A DNA stretch of 64,000 bases from the NCBI GenBank assembly GCA_966424055.1, contig CBJLMB010000032.1, positions 10,278-74,277 on the forward strand, read 5' to 3'. Each line of letters opens with the position of its first letter. Within the stretch, counting starts at the first letter, position 1. A program made the position numbers and the translations under genes. The stretch comes from Deminuibacter sp966424055 (GTDB taxonomy: Bacteria > Bacteroidota > Bacteroidia > Chitinophagales > Chitinophagaceae). Below are positions 1 to 8,698 of the stretch, in pieces. The notes under the pieces are model-generated. The model did no database searches, was not told the DNA's origin, and was given only the letters and a program-made list of their open reading frames with translations.

Positions 1-1380
1 GAATCTGAAGTGTATGCCATCACCTCCTTTATACTCTGCCTGTTGATGGTGCAACTGGCATTACCAGCTTTTAACAGGCTCACCGGTAACGAAATCACGG
101 TACCTTATACCCATATTTATTTCTGGCTGATCATGATTGGCTATGTTTTACTAACGGGCCTGCTGGCGGGCTGCAGACCCGCATTTTTTCTTTCTGCTTT
201 TAACCCGGTGCAGGTATTAAAAGGTGGTACATCAACGGGGAAGGCCTCGGTGTTGCCGAGAAAAATACTGGTGGTATTGCAATTCAGCTGTTCCATTGCA
301 CTCATCATCAGTACCATCATTGTGTACCGCCAGATACAGTATGCAAAAAACAGGTCCGCAGGTTTCGATGCCAGCCGCCTGGTGATGACAGATAATAGTC
401 CTGACCTTGCCCGCAACTATACCGCACTGCGCAATGAGCTGCTACAGAGCGGCCTGGTTTCACATGTTACCAAGGCATCGAGCCCTGTTACCAGTATCTG
501 GTCCTGGAATGGCATCGATGACTGGCAGGGTAAACAACCTGATGAAACCTTAAATGTAGCCAGTATCCATATAGCGGATGATTATTTTGCCACATTGGGT
601 ATGCAGCTGAAAGAAGGGCAGAACTTTACCGGTAATATTGCTGCAGATTCACTTTATGTTATACTGAATGAAGCCGCAGTAAAACGCATGCGTTTTAAAG
701 AGCCACTCAGGCAGGTGATTACCTGGTATGGCAAACAGCAACAGATAAGAGTGACGGGTGTGGTAAAAGATGCCTTGATGCTATCGCCTTTTTCACCGGC
801 AGAGCCAACATTTTTTGTGTATGGTTCCGTAGGTGAAAACGGCGGTGTCATTATGTACCGGCTGTCGCCCAATGTAAATACCCATAAAGCCATTGAAGGC
901 ATTGAACATATATTTAACAAATACAACCCTGCCTATCCTTTCCTGTATCATTTCGCTGACGAAGGGTATGCAAGTAAATTCAACCTTGAATCGCTTATCG
1001 GCCGCCTGGCTGGTTTATTTGCGGGGCTGGCAATATTCATTTCCTGCCTGGGATTGTTTGGCCTGTCGGCTTATACGGCCGAACGGCGTAACAAAGAGAT
1101 CGGTATCCGCAAAACACTGGGCGCTTCTGTTTATAAATTGTGGCTGATGCTTTCCCGGGAATTTATTTACCTCGTGCTGATCAGCTGTGTGATAGCCTCG
1201 CCCATAGCATTTTACTTCCTGCACAACTGGCTTAACCAGTACAATTACCGTATCAGCATTGGTGCAGGTGTGTTCATGGCAGCAACAGCAATTACCTTGC
1301 TGATCACCATTGTTACCGTCAGTTTTCAGGCAATCAGGGCCGCGTTAACGAACCCGGTTAAAAGTTTGCGTTCTGAATGA
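1..1380 (+). CDS. ABC transporter permease, MacB/FtsX type (5' end outside window)
   Basis: The reading frame is open from base 1, so the gene starts before the window and the first in-frame GTG at 10 is not a real start. The visible 459 codons hold an N-terminal membrane segment, a large extracytoplasmic domain of the MacB periplasmic-core type, and a C-terminal FtsX domain with three hydrophobic helices. The cytoplasmic loop carries the family signature ERRNKEIGIRKTLGAS, and the protein ends NPVKSLRSE. Bacteroidota members are usually near 790 residues, with two FtsX halves; here the second half is seen. Such permeases pair with a MacB-like ATPase and move peptides, lipids or drugs, or act as mechanotransmission devices. 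The partner ATPase is not in the window. The substrate cannot be inferred. Confidence 0.9.
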   Translation, partial: ESEVYAITSFILCLLMVQLALPAFNRLTGNEITVPYTHIYFWLIMIGYVLLTGLLAGCRPAFFLSAFNPVQVLKGGTSTGKASVLPRKILVVLQFSCSIALIISTIIVYRQIQYAKNRSAGFDASRLVMTDNSPDLARNYTALRNELLQSGLVSHVTKASSPVTSIWSWNGIDDWQGKQPDETLNVASIHIADDYFATLGMQLKEGQNFTGNIAADSLYVILNEAAVKRMRFKEPLRQVITWYGKQQQIRVTGVVKDALMLSPFSPAEPTFFVYGSVGENGGVIMYRLSPNVNTHKAIEGIEHIFNKYNPAYPFLYHFADEGYASKFNLESLIGRLAGLFAGLAIFISCLGLFGLSAYTAERRNKEIGIRKTLGASVYKLWLMLSREFIYLVLISCVIASPIAFYFLHNWLNQYNYRISIGAGVFMAATAITLLITIVTVSFQAIRAALTNPVKSLRSE

Positions 1381-1484
1381 GGCTGCTGAGCACTGTGCTC
1401 AACTATCTGCGCTTTCCGGCAAAAGCCTGGTCATCCTGTTACCGGTGGCGAATAAAAACGCCGGTAAATATTATATATTGCAAT

Positions 1485-1922
1485 ATGATCCGGGCATACA
1501 AAAAAGAAGATAAACAGGCACTGCTGGCCATTTTCAGGCTGAATACGCCTGTTTATTTCGATCCCGGAGAAGTGGCTGATTTTGAAGAATACCTGGAGCA
1601 GCACGGGGATACTTATCTCACCATTGAGCAGGAAGGTGAAATAGCCGGTGGCACGGGATATGTTTTTACACACAACCATACCACCGGACAGATCACCTGG
1701 ATATTTTTTCATCCCGATTTTGCGGGGAAAGGATTGGGAAAACTTGCTGTGCAGCATTGCCTGGATATATTCAGATCTCAGCCCGGTATTACAAAATTGC
1801 TGGTGACCACTTCACAGCTGGCTTACCGGTTTTTTGAAAAATTCGGTTACCAGCTGGTGGCCACAGAAAAAGATCACTGGGGGCCTGGGCTCGACCTGTA
1901 TACAATGGAAATGGATTGCTGA
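1485..1922 (+). CDS. GNAT family N-acetyltransferase
   Basis: A 145-residue protein with the GNAT fold order: MIRAYKKEDKQALL at the N-terminus, a central strand (QITWIFFHPDFAGKG), the acetyl-CoA loop (GKGLGKLAV, matching Q/R-x-x-G-x-G/A with the first residue changed), and the C-terminal AYRFFEKFGYQLV motif. A longer open frame begins at 1377, overlapping the permease stop, but its first 36 codons do not resemble the family, so the ATG at 1485 is preferred. It probably acetylates an amine on a small molecule or protein; the acceptor is unknown. It lies about 100 bases after the permease on the same strand and may be co-transcribed with it. Confidence 0.85.
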   Translation: MIRAYKKEDKQALLAIFRLNTPVYFDPGEVADFEEYLEQHGDTYLTIEQEGEIAGGTGYVFTHNHTTGQITWIFFHPDFAGKGLGKLAVQHCLDIFRSQPGITKLLVTTSQLAYRFFEKFGYQLVATEKDHWGPGLDLYTMEMDC

Positions 1923-1968
1923 TGCCGCAGTTCTTTTATCTGCTGTTCTGTGGCTTACCAGCTGTTGA

Positions 1969-2931
1969 TCAAAGTGTCAGTGCAATTTTTCCTGTTGTTC
2001 TGGATGTTTCTATCTGGCGGTGTGCTGCAGCCATTTCATCAAAAGGAAACACCTGGCTTACATGCGATTTTAACCGGCCCTGCTGCAGCCATCCGGCTAT
2101 CGTTTTCATATCATCTCCATTGGAAAGCACTTCCAGCCTGTGGGTGAACACGCCTTTGTCTTTTGCTTTTCTGGCCAGCGGAAGGTCTTTGTCAAATAAC
2201 AGTACCAGGCTTACCAGTGAACCACCTGGTTTTAAGGCATCCACCGAACGTGACAGGTGACCGGGCTGACGTACACAGTCCAGTACAATATCTGCATCTG
2301 TTACCCGCTCTTCAAAACGCTGGTGATTGTAATCAATATGTTCATCTGCACCCAGTGACAATACCAGGTCCCTGTTGGCAGCAGAGGATGTGCCGGTCAC
2401 ATAAGCGCCCAGCTGTTTGGCTATTTGTACGGCATAATGCCCTACGCCACCGGCGGCAGCATGAATAAGTACCTTATCGCCTGCCTTTATCCCTGCATAA
2501 CCTGTCAATGCCTGCCAGGCTGTTAATGCAGCCAGTGTAGCAGCCGCTGCATCAGTGTGTGATATACCCGCAGGTTTTAATGCAAGCTGCGCAGCAGGTG
2601 CCGCCACATATTCAGCATAGGCCTTGCCATGACCTATAAAGTTGACCATACCGAACACTTCATCCCCTTTTTTGAACGCGGTTACTGCACTGCCGGTTTC
2701 TACCACCACACCTGAAATATCCCAGCCCAGGATGATGGGTTGTTCATTTTCCTGCAATAGTAAAACAGTGGCAAACCTGCTGCCATCTTTACGCACATAG
2801 GTATCTACCGGGTTAATGCTGATAGCTTTTACCTGTACCAGCACCTCATTGTCTTTGATAACAGGTATGGGTAAATCAGTGAGTATAAGGTTTTCAACAC
2901 CTCCCGGTGCTTTTAATGTGATTGCTTTCAT
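1969..2931 (-). CDS. NADP-dependent zinc-less alcohol dehydrogenase / quinone oxidoreductase (MDR family)
   Basis: A 320-residue medium-chain reductase. The N-terminal GroES-like catalytic domain (MKAITLKAPGGVENL, GWDISGVVVETGSAV) is followed by a Rossmann domain with the nucleotide loop AAAGGVGHYAVQIAKQLGA and then SLGADEHIDY. The zinc-binding cysteines of classical alcohol dehydrogenases are absent, which fits the quinone oxidoreductase branch. It reduces quinones or enones with NAD(P)H in the cytosol. The start is set at MKAITL; the open frame runs 40 codons upstream without family similarity. Its 3' end faces that of the upstream acetyltransferase gene. Confidence 0.9.
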   Translation of the reverse strand: MKAITLKAPGGVENLILTDLPIPVIKDNEVLVQVKAISINPVDTYVRKDGSRFATVLLLQENEQPIILGWDISGVVVETGSAVTAFKKGDEVFGMVNFIGHGKAYAEYVAAPAAQLALKPAGISHTDAAAATLAALTAWQALTGYAGIKAGDKVLIHAAAGGVGHYAVQIAKQLGAYVTGTSSAANRDLVLSLGADEHIDYNHQRFEERVTDADIVLDCVRQPGHLSRSVDALKPGGSLVSLVLLFDKDLPLARKAKDKGVFTHRLEVLSNGDDMKTIAGWLQQGRLKSHVSQVFPFDEMAAAHRQIETSRTTGKIALTL

Positions 2932-3105
2932 GCTTTTTGAAATTAGGATAACAAATTTCCGCCTGCCGCGGTTTTTGTTCTTGTATAATTCCGGGTTTAA
3001 ACTGTAGCATTTCCGGTTATGGCGGGAAATAGAAGGCTGTTCTGCTGACATAGGGTTGTCACTTGCTGCATTTTACTTTGGGTTATCAAAATAAAAAATA
3101 AAGCT

Positions 3106-3516
3106 ATGTATTTTTCTTCAGCAAGGATTATCACTGCCGACATTAAGCGCCTTATCCGGTTTTATGAACAGGTTACCGGAGTATCTATGACAAAATATAC
3201 AGATGAATTCGCTGAATTGCGTACGCCACTGGCTTCGCTGGCCATCGGGAGTACCCATACACTGGCTCCATTCGGTGGAAGTGAAGTGGCAGAGGCTGCC
3301 AGTAACCGTTCGGTGATCATTGAATTCAGGGTAGAGGATGTTGACCAGCTATATGAACAACTGGCCGGTTTCCTGGAACACGCTATAGTGCAAAAGCCCA
3401 CCACCATGCCCTGGGGCAACAGATCGCTGTTATGCAGGGATCCGGATGGTAACCTGGTTAATTTTTTTACACCTGTTAGTGCTGATGCCAAGAAAAGACA
3501 GGAAGCAACCGTATAA
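3106..3516 (+). CDS. VOC family protein (glyoxalase/dioxygenase fold)
   Basis: A 136-residue single-unit VOC protein: the first beta-alpha-beta-beta-beta module is ARIITADIKRLIRFYEQVTG and the second ends with the typical RDPDGNLVNFFTPV. Such proteins bind a divalent metal or a drug and act as lyases, dioxygenases or resistance proteins. The terminal DPDGN(L/I) motif is clear, but the sequence does not decide the substrate. It is transcribed away from the oxidoreductase gene, with about 170 bases between the two starts. It faces the next VOC gene across a bidirectional terminator. Confidence 0.85.
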   Translation: MYFSSARIITADIKRLIRFYEQVTGVSMTKYTDEFAELRTPLASLAIGSTHTLAPFGGSEVAEAASNRSVIIEFRVEDVDQLYEQLAGFLEHAIVQKPTTMPWGNRSLLCRDPDGNLVNFFTPVSADAKKRQEATV

Positions 3517-3588
3517 TGCCGGGTTTTACAGCTGGCGGGAATGGCATCAGGCAAACCTGCAGCTGATTATTTTTTATTACCCGGAAAA

Positions 3589-3624
3589 CAAAAAGGGCCT
3601 CTTGTTGCCAGGATGCCCCTTTTG
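3589..3624. terminator. Bidirectional terminator between convergent VOC genes
   Basis: The arms caaaaagggc and gccccttttg pair with one mismatch around a 16-base loop, and a T-rich run follows. It sits between two genes that point at each other, as expected for a shared terminator. Confidence 0.6.
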
Positions 3625-3688
3625 TTTTTGATGCAAGGAGAAGGCCGGTTGATGCGGCGGGTATTGTTATGTGTAAAAACAGCAGGGG

Positions 3689-4198
3689 CTATTTTTCGTA
3701 TGCTTCCTGGATTGTTTTGATGTCCAGTTTTTTCATTTGCAATATGGCGGTCATAACACGGTCGGCTTTTTCCCGGTACTCTCCATCTTCGCGCAACTGG
3801 GAAAGAAGTGCGGGCGCCACCTGCCAGGAAACCCCGAACTTATCTTTCAGCCATCCGCAAACCTGCGCATTTTTATCACCGCCTTCAGACAGCTTTTCCC
3901 AGTAATAATCAATTTCTTCCTGGGTTTCGCAATTGACGATGAAAGAGATCGATTCATTGAACTTAAATATGGGACCAGCATTCAATGCCAGGAACGACTG
4001 GCCTTCAATTTCAAATTCAATGGTCATCACTGTGCCTTCGCGCATTCCATGAATTTCATAACCGGCCTTTCCATAATGATGGATATTGCCTGTTTTACTA
4101 TTTTTAAAAACGCTGCAATAGAATTTTACAGCTTCTTCGGCCTCATTGTTAAACCACAGGTTAGTGGTGAGCTTGTTGGTGGTGATTTTATTTTCCAT
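3689..4198 (-). CDS. VOC family protein, PhnB-like (3-demethylubiquinone methyltransferase-related)
   Basis: A 169-residue protein with the PhnB-type VOC signature: TNLWFNNEAEEAVKFYCSVF at the start, then GQSFLALNAGPIFKFNESIS, the segment CETQEEIDYYWEKLSEGG, and the C-terminal CGWLKDKFGVSWQVAP. This architecture is common in Bacteroidota as small cytosolic proteins of unknown substrate. The family name comes from distant similarity, not from a shown ubiquinone reaction. The start is placed at MENKITT, because the 20 upstream codons look non-coding. It is probably a single-gene unit. Confidence 0.9.
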   Translation of the reverse strand: MENKITTNKLTTNLWFNNEAEEAVKFYCSVFKNSKTGNIHHYGKAGYEIHGMREGTVMTIEFEIEGQSFLALNAGPIFKFNESISFIVNCETQEEIDYYWEKLSEGGDKNAQVCGWLKDKFGVSWQVAPALLSQLREDGEYREKADRVMTAILQMKKLDIKTIQEAYEK

Positions 4199-4340
4199 GA
4201 CAAGGTTTTTTATGTTTTGTTTTTGTTTATTCAAAACTAGGTTTGAAAACAAAAGCAAAAAGGGGGCAAACGCGAAATTATAAGGGGCTTATTCCGCTAT
4301 TGGCTGCCAAACACTGTCATGAAGTTTTCCGGGCTTGTAA

Positions 4341-5237
4341 TCAGCTTTTTTTCTTTGCTCTTTTCCTGATCTCGCTTAATTGTCCTGCCAGTGTATCATA
4401 CACAATCTCGATCAGTTTTTTCACTGCAGGAGAAGGGGTTTGCTGGTGTGTGATCATGTATATGTGGATGGATGGTAAAGAAGGCAAGCCTGCGGATGCA
4501 GGCAATGCCAGGCATCCGGACGGCAGCCCCAGTTCAGTGCGGATGGTGATGCCCAGTCCGGCCTGGGCCGCTGCCCACATACCAGCCACACTGCTCGTTG
4601 TCATCACCGCACGCCAGTTGCGTTTTATTTTTTCCAGGGCTTCCAGTCCGGCCGCACGGAACATACAGGGTGTTTCAAACAACAGCAGTGGGAGCGGATC
4701 CTGCTGTGCGATGACTTTATTGTGATTGCCTATCCAGCGCAATTGCACTTTACCGATGGGAATGGCATCATCAGGTGTGTGTTTGCCATAAGCCGTCATT
4801 ACATCAAGCTTGCCTGATTGCAATTTTTGCAGCAATGCAGCCTGGCGGTCGATGGTTACTTCCACCTGCACCTGCGGGTGTACGGCAGCAAAGCGCGCCA
4901 GGACAGAAGGCAGTCCTGTTTCTGAAAAATCGGCCAGTAATCCCAACCTTATACGGCCTTCGAGATGTGTGGCAGATAAAGCCTGCACAGCCAGGTTATT
5001 TATTTCCAGCATTTGCCGGGCATAGTCCAGCAGCATTTCCCCTGCTGCAGTTAACTGCCAGCTGCGCCCCTGCCTGATAAACAGCTGGTGACCGGTTACT
5101 TCTTCCAACCGCTGCATTTGCAGGCTTACAGCAGATTGTGACCTGGATACCAGGTCTGCAGCTTTGGCAAAGCTATCCATATCTACAGCGAGTACAAAAG
5201 TACGAAGCAGGTCGAGGTCGAGTAAATCGGTATTCAT
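4341..5237 (-). CDS. LysR family transcriptional regulator
   Basis: A 298-residue regulator. Residues 1-65 form the winged helix-turn-helix (LDLLRTFVLAVDMDSFAKAADLVSRSQSAVSLQMQRLEE); the rest is the periplasmic-binding-protein-like effector domain (LEGRIRLGLLADFSETGLPSVLARF). It is transcribed divergently from the metallo-hydrolase gene, with about 100 bases between the starts. For LysR regulators this arrangement usually means it controls the neighbour and itself from the shared region. The effector is unknown. Confidence 0.92.
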   Translation of the reverse strand: MNTDLLDLDLLRTFVLAVDMDSFAKAADLVSRSQSAVSLQMQRLEEVTGHQLFIRQGRSWQLTAAGEMLLDYARQMLEINNLAVQALSATHLEGRIRLGLLADFSETGLPSVLARFAAVHPQVQVEVTIDRQAALLQKLQSGKLDVMTAYGKHTPDDAIPIGKVQLRWIGNHNKVIAQQDPLPLLLFETPCMFRAAGLEALEKIKRNWRAVMTTSSVAGMWAAAQAGLGITIRTELGLPSGCLALPASAGLPSLPSIHIYMITHQQTPSPAVKKLIEIVYDTLAGQLSEIRKRAKKKS

Positions 5238-5298
5238 AGTTCAGATTTTTTAAAGTATGGCATTAAATGTTCCAAATTATGAAAGTACAAAATACTGC

Positions 5299-5306
5299 TA
5301 GGTTTG
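5299..5306 (+). promoter_or_regulatory. Possible Bacteroidota -7 element upstream of the metallo-hydrolase
   Basis: TAGGTTTG matches the TAnnTTTG form of the Bacteroidota -7 box, 33 bases before the ATG at 5340. No clear -33 TTTG stands at the right distance, so a regulator (the divergent LysR) may be needed. This is a motif match only. Confidence 0.3.
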
Positions 5307-5339
5307 CCTGAACAAATTACTGGTCAATAAGATTTGAAG

Positions 5340-6308
5340 ATGAACAATTACGATGCAGGTGTACTAGCACAGAAAGAAGAACAACTTGTTGTAACAGATG
5401 ATCCGGGCGATATGGCCCGGCCACTGCCTTTTATCCGTTTCCGGATGGGAGAGCTGGAACTCACTATTGTAAGCGATGGTTACCAGGTAATGAAACCGGT
5501 ACATCCTATTTTTGCGCCTTATCATACCAGCTCACGCGCGGTAAAACAGCAATTGCAGATGCATTTCCGTTCTGCTGCCAGGGTTGAGCTGGGTTTGCAT
5601 ATTCTGCTGATCAGGAAAGAAAACCGGTTGATCATGATCGATAGTGGTTTGGGAACTGAAGAAGCTACTGCCGGTCTTCTGCCCGAAGCACTGGCATCAG
5701 CAGGTTTCAGCACCACCGATATAACCGATATTGTCATTACACATGCGCACCTGGATCATATCGGCGGACTGCTAACTAAAACAGGTGCACTGGTTTTCCC
5801 GGCAGCCAGGGTGTATCTTTCCCGGACAGAGTATGATTTCTGGATGGCAGATGAACCTGGTTTTGCCAACAGCCCGCTGAACAATCACCCTGCCATTCTT
5901 TCGGGACTTGTTCCGGGCGTTAAAAGAATTTTGCTGGCTGTTCAGCCACAGCTCCTGCTGGTTGATGATGCATATACCCTGTTTGATTGCATTGACATCA
6001 TACCTGCACCGGGCCATACGCCGGGCCATTCTGTCGTGCGTATATTTTCAGGCAAGGAATCGCTGCTGCATATTGCCGATCTTATTCATTCAGATGTATT
6101 GCAATTGCCGCATCCTGAATGGGGTGTGCTATTTGATATAGATTTCGCATTGGCCGTGGATACCCGTAAATATTTCCTGGAACAGCTGGCTGCCAATGGT
6201 TCCAGGGCGCTGGCCTATCATTTACCCTGGCCTGGTTTGGGCTATGTGCGCTGTAAAGGCGAGGGCTATAAATGGATCCCCGAAGCATATGCAACACCCA
6301 ACGGTTAA
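5340..6308 (+). CDS. MBL-fold metallo-hydrolase
   Basis: A 322-residue metallo-beta-lactamase-fold enzyme. The metal motif THAHLDHIGG (His135, His137, Asp139, His140) is followed by a second-shell GHTPGHSVV histidine and an Asp in the HIADLIHSD segment, so two metal sites are likely. The open frame can start at a TTG two codons earlier, but the ATG at MNNYDAG is preferred. No signal peptide is visible, so it is probably cytosolic. It is typical of quorum-quenching, hydroxyacyl and arylsulfatase-like hydrolases regulated by LysR proteins; the substrate is not determined. Confidence 0.9.
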   Translation: MNNYDAGVLAQKEEQLVVTDDPGDMARPLPFIRFRMGELELTIVSDGYQVMKPVHPIFAPYHTSSRAVKQQLQMHFRSAARVELGLHILLIRKENRLIMIDSGLGTEEATAGLLPEALASAGFSTTDITDIVITHAHLDHIGGLLTKTGALVFPAARVYLSRTEYDFWMADEPGFANSPLNNHPAILSGLVPGVKRILLAVQPQLLLVDDAYTLFDCIDIIPAPGHTPGHSVVRIFSGKESLLHIADLIHSDVLQLPHPEWGVLFDIDFALAVDTRKYFLEQLAANGSRALAYHLPWPGLGYVRCKGEGYKWIPEAYATPNG

Positions 6309-6367
6309 AGCTGCCAACGATCTTCCTGCAGTAAAAACAACCATTACCTGCCACCATAATACTGGGT

Positions 6368-7567
6368 TTATGCATTTTTAACCCAACGGGTAAAAACCAG
6401 TAAAAGCAAAATACACATACCCAGTATACCATACCCTATACCCAGAACAGGCTGGCTTTTGATGTTTAAAAAAGCAACCAGGAAATAGCTGAGCGCAGAA
6501 GTGAGTATGCTGAACCCGCCACCCACAAGCCCGCTTGCTTTACCTGCATTTTGCGGAAAGCGCATCAGGCAGTAAGAAAAAAGATTATTGAAAATAAAGC
6601 CGGATAATAAATGGATAATGACAATATAGGTGAGCAATGTATACAGGTTGGCATACCTGGTAGTAAGCAGACCGATACCAGCGGCTGCAATGATCTGTAT
6701 AATGGCTGCAGGCACTACTTTCTGAAGAAACGGTTTGCGGATAAGCGCTTTCGATAACAATCCGCCAGCCAGTACGGCAATACCTGAAACCAGTGAACAA
6801 TTGCCCGTCATCATGGCGGGATAATGCAGTATGCGTTCTATCAAAAAAGGACTGGCCATGCCATACAGCAGCAGCATACTGAAACATAAACCCAGGATGA
6901 GCACACCTGTGCTGAAATCCCTTGCTTTAACCATCGAGAGGTATGTTTTGGTAATCGAAGGAAGGTGGAAGGGCTGGAAAACAGACAGTGATTCACCGCT
7001 GAATGCGAGTTCCAGCAAAAACATCACCAATGCAAAGCAACCCAGGAAATAGAAATTAGACTGCCAGCCAAAAGATGCCTGCAGGAAGCCACCGATAAAA
7101 GGTGCGATAATAGGTGCTGCCGACCAGATAATAGAAAACAGGCTGGTATAATGTTTCAGCTTTTCGCCCGAAAACAGATCTACAAAATAGGCCCTCTTGC
7201 TCACCACGATCGTCGCCACCGTGAAGCCCTGCACTACCCGCATGGTGTAGATCAGGCTGATGTTTTTAGTGGCGGCAATAATAAAACTGGCAACACTGAA
7301 TAACAGCAGGGATACAAGGCTGGGGCGGTAACGGCCATAACTGTCAAGTATGCTGCCGATAAACAGCTGGCAGGCGCCATAGCTCACCAGGAAAATGGCC
7401 AGCGTTAATTGTGCGGCAGCGGGTGAGCAATGGAGCTTTTCTGCCATATCAGGAAGAGAGGGAATGTATATATCTGTTGCTAGGCCCGACAGGGGTATCA
7501 ATGCAAATGCCAGCAGGGTGCTTAATGATTGCCTGGATGCCTGAACTTTTCTCATCGTTTCCATCAC
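6368..7567 (-). CDS. MFS multidrug efflux transporter, Bcr/CflA-like
   Basis: A 399-residue protein with twelve predicted hydrophobic segments. The segment ALIPLSGLATDIYIPSLPDMAEKL is the hallmark N-terminal helix of the Bcr/CflA branch, and the first cytoplasmic loop carries the MFS motif-A variant DSYGRYRPS. It is a proton-driven drug or metabolite exporter of the inner membrane. It lies 77 bases downstream of an AraC-type regulator on the same strand, so the two are probably one transcription unit. Which compound is exported is unknown. Confidence 0.9.
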   Translation of the reverse strand: MMETMRKVQASRQSLSTLLAFALIPLSGLATDIYIPSLPDMAEKLHCSPAAAQLTLAIFLVSYGACQLFIGSILDSYGRYRPSLVSLLLFSVASFIIAATKNISLIYTMRVVQGFTVATIVVSKRAYFVDLFSGEKLKHYTSLFSIIWSAAPIIAPFIGGFLQASFGWQSNFYFLGCFALVMFLLELAFSGESLSVFQPFHLPSITKTYLSMVKARDFSTGVLILGLCFSMLLLYGMASPFLIERILHYPAMMTGNCSLVSGIAVLAGGLLSKALIRKPFLQKVVPAAIIQIIAAAGIGLLTTRYANLYTLLTYIVIIHLLSGFIFNNLFSYCLMRFPQNAGKASGLVGGGFSILTSALSYFLVAFLNIKSQPVLGIGYGILGMCILLLLVFTRWVKNA

Positions 7568-7644
7568 ATGAAATTTTCAGTCACCAAAGTTAAACCAGGG
7601 CGGTGGCGCGGCGATTAACCAGAACAAAGCAATTATTATACAAA

Positions 7645-8571
7645 TCAAATATGCTGGTGGGATGCTTTGCGGTTCTCCTGTCGAAAGCTGAGCGGGGAAA
7701 TACCTGTATGCTGCTTGAAATATTTATTGAAATGAGAGGGGTATTCAAAGCCAAGGCTATAACCGACCTGTGCGGCATCCCAGCCGGTATGAAGCAATAG
7801 CTTTTTGGCTTCGGCAATTATTTTTTCCTGTATCACTTCGCGGGTTGTTTTGCCGGTATGTTTTTTTACCGTGGCATTGAGATGGTTCACATGAACATGG
7901 AGCTTATCTGCATATACTGCAGGACTTACCAGCCGGAGGGGGGTCTCTGGTGAATCTACCGGGAACTGCTGATCGAGGATGTCCAGGAAACTACTCACCA
8001 GCCGGTCGGTTGATTTAACAAAATTGTTTTTTTCCTGGGTATGCTGCAGCCTGATGCCTTCATGTATCAGCACCTGCAGGAGATGACCGATCAATTCAAA
8101 TTTATAAGGGTATTCTGTTGCCAGCAGCAGCTCCATCTCGGCAAAATAGTGCCAAAAGCGGGCTACAGCGGCTTCATCCAGCTGGATAAAAGGAGTGATC
8201 TCAGTATTGAAAAGCGCACTGCTGTATTTTACATCCTGCTTGAGGCTGTTTAGTATAAAAGCGTCATTGAAAAGACAGAAATAGCCATCCTGCTTTTCTG
8301 AAACAGATTCCCAGGAAGATGCGACCAGCGGACTGGTAAATATCAGGTGCGGCTGGTCGATCAGTCTTTCATCGTGTTCCTGCCTGTAAATGCCGGTACC
8401 CATGATCAGGCATATTTTATAATAATCTTTCCTGTTAAACGGTGTTATCCTGCTTGCACAAGCCCTGCGCCGCACATTAAAATGACTGATATTGGCATCC
8501 CTGATGCTGGGATCAAAAGGCTGGTTAATGCGGCGGTAGAACTGCTCCAGGCTTTCTGTATTGTTGTTCAT
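7645..8571 (-). CDS. AraC family transcriptional regulator
   Basis: A 308-residue protein with an N-terminal cupin-like effector half (FNRKDYYKICLIMGTGIY) and a C-terminal AraC double helix-turn-helix (LHVHVNHLNATVKKHTGKTTREVIQEKI, then VGYSLGFEYPSHFNKYFKQHTGISPLSF, each given in part). The last motif is the diagnostic second HTH. Its position ahead of the efflux gene suggests it regulates that pump, possibly in response to the exported compound. Confidence 0.9.
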   Translation of the reverse strand: MNNNTESLEQFYRRINQPFDPSIRDANISHFNVRRRACASRITPFNRKDYYKICLIMGTGIYRQEHDERLIDQPHLIFTSPLVASSWESVSEKQDGYFCLFNDAFILNSLKQDVKYSSALFNTEITPFIQLDEAAVARFWHYFAEMELLLATEYPYKFELIGHLLQVLIHEGIRLQHTQEKNNFVKSTDRLVSSFLDILDQQFPVDSPETPLRLVSPAVYADKLHVHVNHLNATVKKHTGKTTREVIQEKIIAEAKKLLLHTGWDAAQVGYSLGFEYPSHFNKYFKQHTGISPLSFRQENRKASHQHI

Positions 8572-8698
8572 CGCGAAACAATTTGATTGGTACCCGGCAA
8601 ACCGGTGGCAGCCGGATTATGGCAGGTAAATGACGGATGAATGATTATTATACAATTCAAAGATCAAAAATAAAGCTTTTTTTGATCCCGGTACAGTA

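Noticed and set aside
3737..4240. Plus-strand 167-codon frame over the PhnB-like gene
   Set aside because: Antisense shadow of a gene with clear VOC motifs.
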